A model generated the notes under the pieces. That model was not told the origin of the DNA and searched no databases. It saw only the letters and a program-made list of their open reading frames with translations. Shown piece after piece: positions 1 to 8,888 of a DNA stretch of 64,000 bases (the stretch's first letter is position 1; every line of letters starts with the position of its first letter). A program made the translations under genes and the position numbers. This DNA comes from Turnera subulata (lineage: Eukaryota; Streptophyta; Magnoliopsida; Malpighiales; Passifloraceae), in the NCBI GenBank assembly GCA_028386065.3, contig JAKUCV010006844.1, positions 1-64,000 of the forward strand. The letters are read 5' to 3'.

Positions 1-281
1 AATGGTGACGAAAATAGTGTTTAGTGACAAATAAAGCAGACCATGAGTGACGGATTTTTGCGTCCCTAAATAATTTTTTTAGGGACACTAAAAATTTTCG
101 TATGTAAATAAGATAATTTTTGGGTACGAAATCCTTGGTTTCGTCCCTAAACCTTTTAGCGACGAGGATCTAGGGACGAGTCGTGTGACGAAAAAAAAGT
201 GTATCCTATTTTCTTTGGTGACGAAAAATCACTTATTGGAGACAAAAATTTTCATCTCCAAATGACAAATTTCTTGTAGTG
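1..281. mobile_element. CACTA (En/Spm) transposon, right end
   Basis: The element runs in from outside the window and stops at 281. Read on the minus strand from 281 inward, the end is CACTACAAGAAATTTGTC, the classic CACTA terminal inverted repeat. Several copies of subterminal motifs such as GTGACGAAAA and AGGGACG lie in both orientations in the last 250 bases; such arrays are typical sites for CACTA transposase binding. The three bases after the end (AAG, 282-284) would be the 3-bp target duplication, but the other end is not in the window. No transposase coding is visible in this part. Confidence 0.88.
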
Positions 282-370
282 AAGCCTAAAGAATTGATAG
301 GCTTGCCAATACTATGTTTATCATGGGTAAGAGCCGTGATGGTGTTACAGTTTTCTTCCCATAATTTTAG

Positions 371-733
371 ACAAACTAGGACATTTATTATCACTACCTG
401 GGTTTGATGGGGTGATGAGTTCAGTTGCTCGTCAATTTGCTACTTTTACAAGTAATATTACTAGTGTTCAGACACGGAAGCAACCTGGGATCGAAATTTT
501 TAAGGCAAAACATGAGGCACCAGCTCACTTGGTGCAATCAAAATAACCCAACAGGGAAGAAGTACAGACGTAAGTTATTATCCATTTTATTTACTTTGCC
601 TTTCGAACTCATAAGGCTCATATTTTAGCGTATAAAATTTTAGCGCAGTGATGATGAGAGTTTCTTTAATGGAAGTGGAAGCTACTCGTACGTTGTCACC
701 ATCAGAAACTGTGTGGAAGAAAGAAATAGATAA
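371..733 (+). pseudogene. Two-exon coding fragment of unknown family with one internal stop
   Basis: An acceptor-like TTTTAG at 365-370 opens a frame to a donor at 569/570 (CAGAC|GTAAGT). A second acceptor (GCGCAG, 643-648) joins 649-733 in the same frame and ends at TAA 731-733. The first exon contains phrases such as GFDGVMSSVARQF and a TAA at 544-546; after that stop the frame stays open to the donor and across the junction (PNREEVQTDDESFFNGSG). The reading frame therefore looks like a once-coding 3' region with a single nonsense change. I do not recognise the family. It begins about 90 bases from the CACTA end, so it may be the 3' remnant of a gene cut by the transposon or a transduplicated fragment. 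A further possible coding stretch at about 1338-1460 (AFKGRMYASHRCFTDES...) could belong to the same gene. Confidence 0.35.
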
Positions 734-1819
734 AGAAAGTAGAAATAAGCGGCACTGAGCGACAAGAATTATCTTCCCCTTCAAGGCTACATGATTATTT
801 TTTTATATAGGTTCGTAAGTTGTTGCATAGCCGATCGTACACTTCACAAGCTTAGAAACAATAAGTAGGACCCTGAAAGAATAAACTGACAGTACTGAAT
901 TGAACAAGATGAAGCCTGTATGATGTCTACTAAATGGCGCCGTTAAATTAGTGTACTACTATTCTTGGTTTGGATCAGTCAGTCAATTTTAGTCTTGATG
1001 TAATAGCCTAAACGATGAAATTCTACTGGTGCAGGAAATGTAAGATAACATGGAATGGAAGCAAAGCGTAATAAGCAGAGGGGTGCATCACGATATATAG
1101 TTGAGCATTCACTCCTTTCAATTTGCTATGATATATGACGAGTTCCAGTAAAGCAAGATAGATAGTCCCAGATTGGACATATATATTGCAATTGTGTAGG
1201 AAATCAGCACTTCAAAACTAAAACAACAGGTTGGGATGTGCATTTGTTATTCTTTTATCTTGAATTTCCTAGCCTGCCCTGCCTGAAAGCAAATCATTTT
1301 AACACATTTTGTTGTCCTGTCCATTATATTTTTTCAAAGCCTTCAAGGGGCGAATGTATGCATCACATAGATGCTTCACCGACGAGTCAACAGCAGTTGT
1401 GGCTTTACGAATGCAGGCTAAAGCAGAAGTAATGACTAGATTTCTGCGAGGCTTTTGTAACTGATAAAAACCGGAAAGATAGTGATTTCAATATTATGCT
1501 CTCTTTTGTCTGTGATAGTTGTCGCTTCTGCTGCCATTTCCACTTCCTGATGATAAAGTGAAAGATTATTTCTTGTGTTGAGGAAAATGCTGACGATGAA
1601 AAACTCTAGTGGTGCAACTAAAGACAACACTTTATTTGGGTGTCATTGGTTATACGACTCCTCAGGGTTGATTGGTTCGATTCCAATTTCCTTAATAAAG
1701 GAACATAATTTGGAAGCTCTGTCATCATTATTTGTCTGCTAAGTGTTAACATCGACTTTAAGTGCTTTGTGCCACACTATAATAGTGTGCTGCTTTCTAT
1801 AGTCACTTCAAAGGATAAA
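734..1819. other. Intergenic stretch with no convincing gene
   Basis: AT-rich sequence with short open frames only. The best candidate inside is about 1338-1460 on the plus strand. That frame reads AFKGRMYASHRCFTDES and then QAKAEVMTRFLRGFCN before a stop, with amino-acid composition like real coding sequence. It lacks a clear start and I cannot name it. No repeat ends or RNA genes were seen. Confidence 0.4.
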
Positions 1820-1837
1820 GTAGGGATGAGCATTAGT

Positions 1838-2169
1838 TTTTTTTTTTCTTTCTCGATGGATGGGGGTGTAATCGAGCCGAGCCGAGCTCGAATATAGGTA
1901 GGCTCTGCTCGAGCTCGAGCTCGAAAAAGAATTATTGAGCTCGAGCTCGAGCTCGATGGAGAATCAAAAAGTTCAAGCTCGGCTCGATTAGGATCGTTTA
2001 TATTAAATGTTTATTTAATTTGATAAGGCTCGACAAAATATGCTAGTTTAATAAGGCTCGATAAGGCTTGATAAAGCTTGCGAGCTTAGCGAGCCAAATA
2101 CTGTCAAGCCGAATACGAATTTTCATCGAGCCGATCTCGAACAGCTCATGGCTCGGCTCATTTACACCC
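1838..2169 (-). mobile_element. Short retroposon-like repeat with CGAGCT-rich body and poly-A
   Basis: The 332-bp insert lies between two near-identical 18-bp direct repeats, GTAGGGATRAGCATTAGT at 1820-1837 and 2170-2187 (one mismatch). On the minus strand it begins GGGTGTAAATGAGCCGAGCC and ends in a poly-A run (the T-run at 1838-1847 on the plus strand). A long target duplication plus an A tail is the mark of L1-type target-primed reverse transcription, as in SINEs. Both ends also match each other in inverted orientation (GGGTGTAATCGAGCCGAGCC at 1864-1883), and the interior is full of GAGCTCGAGC strings. A related, older copy is at 37868-38030. No protein is encoded. Confidence 0.65.
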
Positions 2170-3008
2170 GTAGGGATAAGCATTAGTAGTTTGGGTATGG
2201 AACCTCTTTCGTATTCTATGATCATCAGTCTAGAATCAGACATCTCTCACAAAGTAGAAATTTGATACTTAAATTTAAGTAACAATCAAGGAGGTTCAAT
2301 AGTTGAATTAATTGTTTTGTCATCATGTTACCTAGGTATATTTTAATGAGAATTTTGTTCGGCACTAACCGATCCTCAAAAAACAAAAGAGAGTACCATA
2401 ACTGATTTTGTAACTGCCACGTCTTTCTTTCTGTTTTTTTTTTTCTTTTGGTACAGTGGAATAAGAACATATACTCTAACTGCCTCGCCTTTCCAGGCTT
2501 GGGTATTGTTTCATACATACATTATAACAACTAGTTCACTACCCGTGGATTCCACGGGCTTGGCTAGTATTTTTCTAATAAAATATATTTTTTTATAAAT
2601 TTTAAATTTTTTTATATTATTGTATGGTTTAAAATTTTTTTAACAGTATACGCATTAAACTTGCTGCTCAACCAATCTGAAAGAAAAAAAAGAATTGAAA
2701 CTAATGGCCATATAAAATATTAAGTGAGGTCCTCTTTTTCCAATTGCATACCTGTATTAATTTATTCAATTTTCAGGTCAAATTTATATTTATATATCGT
2801 CAATTTAATATTTTCTGATTTAGAATTATTTAAATTTAATTAATATTCTAAAATCAAGCTCGCTAATGGCCGTATAAAATATTAACTGGTATATTTGTTA
2901 AAATTTTAAACTTAGAAATCTAATACTAAAATATAAAATACAAAATATTAAGTGCTAATATTATGTAAAAAAATGAATAGAAATCTAGGAAATAAAATTC
3001 TTAAAACT

Positions 3009-3043
3009 AATACTACCCGTGGATTACACGGACACGATTAGTT
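3009..3043 (-). repeat. Internal second Helitron 3'-end-like hairpin
   Basis: The plus strand reads CTAATACTACCCGTGGATTA then CACGGACACG. On the minus strand this gives an imperfect hairpin (CCGTG...CCACGGG) followed by TAGTATTAG, closely resembling the true terminus at 2531-2570. It lies about 480 bp upstream of the used 3' end in the direction of rolling-circle replication. Confidence 0.6.
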
Positions 3044-3278
3044 TTTTAAAAGTATACACATAAAACTTATTTAGGAAAAAACTTGGTTAGTATAAATTTT
3101 AAATATTTTTCAATAACATTTTTAATAAGTATACTATTTTTTAAAAAACATATTGTTTTTTAAATTTGTATCCCGTTTCTTAAAAAAGAAATTATTCATT
3201 CTTTAAGCCAATATTTCCGAAATTTTTCACTTTGAAAAAACAATATGAGATGTCATAAAGTGAACATATTTGTGTGCT

Positions 3279-4604
3279 TCAATTTGTGTAATTGGAACAT
3301 CGCCACTTGAAGATCCAAATTAATATAGAATATTCAAACCTTTCTAATTTCTGTTTCACTTCTGGTATATCCAAATTAATATAGAATTTCGTAGCATTAG
3401 TTGATGATAAAGTATAGGACCCTACATTCAAAAAATTAATAGGTAAAAAATATAAGTGGAAAAATACTTTAAAAGAATTTATTCTTAAAGAAAAAATTAA
3501 AAAGAGAAACATACTTTGAAACATTTTGCACAATAAAGATGTAAAAATCACAACATAAGGACCAGTTTCATCATTTAAGAATTTCTCAGAAAATATTTCT
3601 GCTTGAACTCCCCACAAAATAACTTGATACTTATCATTCCTGAAATGTGATTAACAAAAAAAATGTTTAAAATAATATTTAAAAGAAAATGAAGTCAAAG
3701 AAAATGACAAACTATCTTACTCTGAAATTATGATTTCAGCGGAACGCTTCTTTAGTGTTCCATTGGTTGATGCTATTAATTCCAAAGAACCGAGAGAGAC
3801 CAATATACCAACAACATCTTAATAAAGAAAACCAATCCCTCACGCAATTTGGCCCGAAAATGTTGTATAAAGATTTTCTTTATTACAGCATGAAAAAGAA
3901 AAAAGAAACGGAGAAAAATATTATAAAAAATATTAATATAAATAAATCAGATTTATTTTTTCAAAAAACACAATGCAAAAAAAGTAAATTAATTTTTAAG
4001 TGGCATGTAATATTTTTTATTTTAATACTTACACTACTTAATATTTAATTTTTAATATCAAATAAAATCTCATGTATTCTAGAAAAATAAGAAAACTATC
4101 ACAATGGAAGGAAAAAAATATATTATAAACCTGAAATATAATACAGGAAAATTAAAAAAACCAACATAATACCAAAAAATTAGAAAATAATATATAATAC
4201 TGAAAAAAAACAAATGTAATGGAAGGGGAAAAAATACATATTATAAATGAGGAAAAAATAAATAAAATACAAACAAAAAATATAAAAATATAAATAATAC
4301 TGGAAAATTTAAAAAGACTAATACAGTGTAAAGGAAATATAATAAAAATAAAAGAAAATAAAAAATCCAATGGAAATTAATATTGCCGTCATTTTTTCTA
4401 TAAAAATTTCGTGAAAATTAAATAATAATGGAAAAAATAAAAACAAATAAGCATACCTTTGAATCAATTAGAACCAAATCTAAATTGATAAGAAAATTTT
4501 GTAATTTGGTATTCAAAGACTCCCACATCCTTGAAACCCTAACTTGAATTGTCCATGAATCCTTGTCAGGGGTCAATTCATCCAATGTGTGAATATTCGT
4601 TCTC
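3279..4604 (-). pseudogene. RPA70/DUF223-like OB-fold gene remnant inside the Helitron
   Basis: Exons can be read on the minus strand. (1) 4604-4457, bounded by TTTTCAG and GTATGC, encodes ...HTLDELTPDKDSWTIQVRVS then RMWESL...LDLVLIDSK, the first OB strand pattern of RPA70/DUF223 proteins. (2) About 3893-3815 contains HAVIKK...HFRAKLREGL. (3) An exon ending at 3721 contains NGTLKKRSAEIIISE. (4) 3639-3515 contains NDKYQVILWGVQAEIFSEKF then LNDETGPYVV. (5) 3421-3279 contains SYTLSSTNATKFYINLDIPE. Exons 3, 4 and 5 join in frame through canonical GT-AG introns. The exon 2 frame meets a stop, and no zinc-finger C-terminal part was found, so the gene is at least partly broken. RPA-like single-stranded-DNA-binding proteins are regular passengers of plant Helitrons. 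Confidence 0.68.
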
Positions 4605-5117
4605 CTGAAAAAAATAATATGTTATACAAATTTAAATATACAATTAAAGTGTAACACAAAAAAAAATATTTTCTTTTATATAAATTCTTAAAAATATTAA
4701 TACTTACTAACATTCATACTAAAAGAAAGAAAAAAAAAGGACACTGAAAAACAGAAAACTAACACAGGAAAATAATATTTAATTCAAGGAAATTGGAAGA
4801 AATTAACACAATGCCAAAGAAAATGGAAAAAAATATAGAATACTGGATTTTTTAAAAAAAACTAATGCAATGTAAAAAAAAATAGGAAAAAATATTAAAT
4901 TCAAAGAAATTAAAAAAACCAACATAATGCCAAAAAACTGGAAAATAATATAAAATACTGGTAAAAAAACTATTGCAATGGAAGGGAAAAATAATAGATT
5001 AGAAATGAGGGGAAAAAACAAATACAATACAAATAGAAAATATATGAAATTAAATTTTTCACAGACAAAAATACTTAAAAATCAAAGTAGAATTGAAAAG
5101 AAACTAAAAAGAAACTA

Positions 5118-5520
5118 TAAAACACAGAAACTGTATCCGGATTTCATTGTACTGACACCTGGATTTTCTCTGTGTATTTTCAATTTTTTTTCCTCAAAAG
5201 AAACCATAAGAGACACACAAAATTTTAAAACAAAATAGACAAAATAGAATTGTAAAGAAACTGTAAAACACAGGAACTGTATCTGGAATTTATTGTACTG
5301 ACATTCGGATTTCTCAGTGTGTTTTCATTTCTTTGTTTCTGAAAAGAAACTGTATGAGCAGAAACTTAAAAAACAAAAAAGAATTATAAAGAAACAGTAA
5401 AACACAGAAACTGTATCCGTACATCAATGTACTAACATCCGAAATTCTCTGTGTGATTACACTTTTTTGTTTCTTTAAAGAAACTGTATTAGATACAGGA
5501 ACTTAAAAACCAAAATAGTA
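5118..5520. repeat. Three diverged tandem units of about 135 bp in the Helitron
   Basis: Units begin near 5118, 5265 and 5397, each with AACACAG(A/G)AACTGTATC, then TTGTACTGACA-like and TCTCTGTGTG-like blocks, and end AAAGAAACTGTAT-like. They are imperfect and no protein frame spans them. Further down (about 5930-6450), CTAATCTTGCTAAAA phrases recur several times, so the 5' half of the Helitron is built largely from degenerate repeats. Confidence 0.55.
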
Positions 5521-6651
5521 TTGTATAGAGAACAAAAAAAAGAGAGAATAAGATTAGTACGTACTGCAAGCTAAAAAAAGTAGGAAAACAGAGAAGAATA
5601 AATGGAGAGGAAACAGTATCAAAAACTAAACCTGTACCTATATTTATAAATATTTAGAGATAAGAGTTTAACAATTATCAATTAAATTTATTTGTTAAAA
5701 AATCGGAACAAAATAAATGGGCTAAAGTTTTTTTTTTAATCTGATCTCATGGAGAGTTTAACTTTTTTTAATCTGATCCTGGAGGGTTTAACTTCTTTTT
5801 AATATAATCTCAGTATCTTTTAAATGGTACAAATTTAGTTTTGGATGAATTTTTTCGGAACAAAATCAATGAGTTAAAGGTTTTACCTTAACTCATCTTG
5901 CTAAAAGTGCAGTATAATTAGGATTGTATCATGAAAAAAAAAACTGGTGGTGGAGAGTACTAATCTTGCTAAAAAAAAACCGTTGTATCATTAAAAAAAA
6001 ATTCTATGGTGGAGAGTACTAATCTTGCTAAAAGACACCGTACAAATTTAGCTTTGGATGAATTGTTTTACTAATTTATTTTCAAAATTGCTAATCATGG
6101 AGGTTTTTTTTTGCATCTTTTCTTTGATTTGAATCGGTTGAAAATGAATGAGTTAAAGGTCTTTTTATTCTGAACATGAAGTGTTTACGTTTTTTTTACT
6201 AATTCTGATAATTTATTTTTTTAAAAAAAACCGGAACAAAATCAATGAGTTGGCTTTTACCCATACTCTGATTGGGATAATTATGAAAATTTTTCTTTAA
6301 AAAATCGGAACAAAATGAATGAGTACCTCATCTTGCTAAAAGTGTAGTATAATTAGGACTGTATGATTAAAAAAAAATCTGATTGTGGAGAGTACTAATC
6401 TTGCTAAAAAATCTGATCGTGTATAATTAGGTATCTTGCTAAAAAAATCAAATCGTGTATAATTAGGTTTTTCCTTAACTCTAATTGGGATAATTATAAT
6501 GAAAATAAGGGCCAATCAAACAACACCTAAAACCCTCCACATGGCAAAAAAACAAAGACCTCAAAGCCTACACATGGCAAAAAAGCAAGACTCTAAAAAT
6601 CCTATGTGTCAAAACCTGGTGAGGGATTCAGCTATTAATATATATAATAGA

Positions 6652-7261
6652 TTAACAACTTTTTACCTTAAAAAAAGAAGGCCGTGAAGCTTTTTATTTG
6701 CTACACATCGTCATTAATATGGTATCTACAATATGCTGCTCCCTAACTTGTAATTTAAATAGGTTTTTTATATCTTATGAGGGCACATGATAAGGTACCA
6801 CTGAAGAAAATTTTAAGATTTTCATAATTAATTAATATTCTGTTAAAAAATCTTTGGTACTGACAAAGTAAAGTTCTTATTTGACAAAATAATTGCTTTG
6901 AACTAATGTCTACATTTAAATATAATTACACCGAGATTGACAAAAACTTAATGTGGATTGACATGCTGATATTAATAGGAAGATGCTCGATAAACTTCAA
7001 TTGAAGTATAAAGAAAGTTATACCCAATTAAGTAATAAAATCACAGAAGTGATAATAATAGGACCACCTGAAAGATGACACAAAAATAAAACCACTTGCC
7101 ATATGTTAGTATAAAAATATCTATACAAAATTAAATAAGTAGGCCAGTTACTGTGTATCCATTTAAGAAACGTTTTAAATAATATTGCCCAGATTCTGAT
7201 AGTTCAAGTTACTGTCGCGTGAACTCGCCCACACCGTAGTATGATACTACTACTCTTTTCC
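6652..7261. other. Intergenic AT-rich stretch, nothing recognised
   Basis: This lies between the Helitron 5' end and the Mutator-like element's left target duplication. No open frame, repeat end or RNA gene could be supported. Confidence 0.5.
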
Positions 7262-7271
7262 ACATGACCCA

Positions 7272-8653
7272 GGGATAATTGCACCGCGAGTCCTATATCT
7301 TTTCCCAAAATTTCATTTGAGTCCTAAAAAAGAAAAACGACTCATTTGAGTCCTATAATACTTAAAAAGTGCACCATTCGAGTCCCCGTCAAGATTTCCG
7401 TCTATTTCTTGCTTACATGGCTGTTATGTGTATACATGGAAAATGATAAAACTTAAAGGAAATAACCAAAAAACTGAAATTTAAAATTATTCATTAATGA
7501 ATACAATTAATAATAATTAGTCAATGAAGTAATTATTAATGACAATTAATGAATAGACTTGCACTATTCCCTCTCAGTAAATCTTCCCCTCCTCCCCAAA
7601 TTGAAACTCCACCACCACCGTCTCACCTCACCCGTCACCCCTCCTCTTCTTGCTGTCAAATTCATCTCCAACATAAATCCCCTCCTCCCCTCGCCACCCC
7701 TCCTCTTCCTCTGTTAAATTCATCTCCAACATAAATCCCCTCCTCCCTTCCTCCTCTTCTTCTTCTCAAATCCATCTCCAACATAAATTCCCTCCTCCCC
7801 AAATTGAAACTCCAACACCATCTCATCCCACCCGCCACCCCTCCTCTTCTTCCTCCTCTCAAATCCATCTCCGACATAAGTAGAAGAAAAATGTTACCCT
7901 GGTTCTTTACAAAAAAATATAATCAATGTTGTGTATTCCCACAAGATCCATTACATCACTCACCATGACCCATTGAAGAAAGACTAAGCCACTGCCAGAG
8001 GAGGCCCCGCTGCCTGAAGGTGGAGGTGTGGCAGCGACATACTGCTAGCCCGCCGCCAACGCCACCGCTAGCAACCCACCACCAACGCAGCTCGTCATCG
8101 GTACGGAAAACTTAATCGAAACAAACACAAAGAGGCACCGACAACGAAGATGGTATCAAGTGTTAATACCCCAAACAAGAATTGTTTTGCCGTGAGTGAT
8201 GATAGCCAGAGTAGATGTGATAGTGTTGGAGAGTTTGGATTTTTCAATAGGGTGGAGTTGCATGGCTGTGTTCCCAATTTTTCTCTTCAATTTCTTTACC
8301 CAGAGGAGATAGAATGTGAGAGAGAAGATGGAAAAAATGGAGAAGAAGGTCGATTTGTTCCCTTTTTTTTCCTTTTTAAATAATAATGGTATTTTTTATA
8401 AAAATATGATTTTTTTTAATTGTATTTTTCTCACATGGCAGCTTATATGGCATAATTGTCCTTGTCAAGGATGATGTGGATCTAATCTGTATTAAAAAAA
8501 GTCAGAAATAACAGAGTAAAAGGATGGAAACCTTAACGGGGACTCATTTATTATACTTTCTAAACGTGTTAGGACTCGAATGAGTCGTTTTTCTTTTTTA
8601 GGACTCAAATAAAATTTCGGAAAAAGATATAGGACTCGCGGTGCAATTATCCC
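7272..8653. mobile_element. Mutator-like element (MULE), non-autonomous, in the carrier gene promoter
   Basis: Identical 10-bp direct repeats ACATGACCCA (7262-7271 and 8654-8663) flank the element; MULEs make 9-11 bp duplications. The ends form a long inverted repeat starting GGGATAATTGCACCGCGAGT and continuing, with small differences, for about 120-150 bp (GACTCATT...GAGTCCTA, GAGTCCCCGT). There is no transposase. The interior holds a CT-rich tandem repeat (about 7560-7890) and GC-richer sequence (about 7990-8340) with a short open frame (8150-8383) that may be captured host DNA. The right end is 235 bp from the ATG of the downstream carrier gene. Confidence 0.85.
7560..7885 (+). repeat. CT-rich tandem repeat inside the MULE
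   Basis: The phrase (A/T)TTCATCTCCAACATAAATC or a close variant occurs four times (about 7662, 7717, 7768, 7862), separated by CCCCTCCTCC-type blocks at irregular 50-95 bp steps. Open frames here (for example a proline/serine-rich one from 7549) are by-products of the base composition. Confidence 0.6.
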
Positions 8654-8663
8654 ACATGACCCA

Positions 8664-8888
8664 TCGAGAAACATTGTCTCCCAGTAAATACCAATCACCA
8701 ATCCAACGACGGGGCACAGGATGTTACTGTAGCCCTGCACACACCTGATTAGAAATGTACTTGCACTTAAAAAGCCAAGATCCCCCTCTCCCTCCCTTCA
8801 ATTTCTCTTCTCCCTCTCTTCTGCAACGACCCTTATCTCTTCTTCTCCTCCAAACGCAAACTAAACAACCAACCAACCACCCTCAATA
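8664..8888 (+). promoter_or_regulatory. Proximal promoter and CT-rich leader of the carrier gene
   Basis: Only 225 bp separate the MULE's right target duplication from the start codon. The stretch holds a weak TATA-like ACTTAAAAAG at about 8764 and then a long pyrimidine-rich leader (CCCCTCTCCCTCCC and repeats of TCTTC), common in leaders of nuclear genes for plastid proteins. Any distal promoter elements must now lie beyond or inside the MULE. Confidence 0.45.

Larger units (their letters stand above)
2531..6651 (-). mobile_element. Helitron, non-autonomous, with RPA-like gene remnant
   Basis: On the minus strand the element starts at 6651 with TCTATTATATATATTAATAG and ends at 2531 with a hairpin (CCCGTGG-AAT-CCACGGG) followed by TAGTGAACTAG. 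The host base before the start reads A and the base after the end reads T, as expected for Helitron insertion between A and T. There is no target duplication. No Rep/helicase frame survives. The interior is A/T-rich and holds exons of an RPA/DUF223-like gene (3279-4604), which plant Helitrons commonly carry. A second, weaker 3'-terminus-like hairpin lies at about 3009-3045, inside the first. Confidence 0.8.

Noticed and set aside
7549..7734. Proline/serine-rich frame inside the MULE
   Set aside because: Product of the CT-rich tandem repeat.
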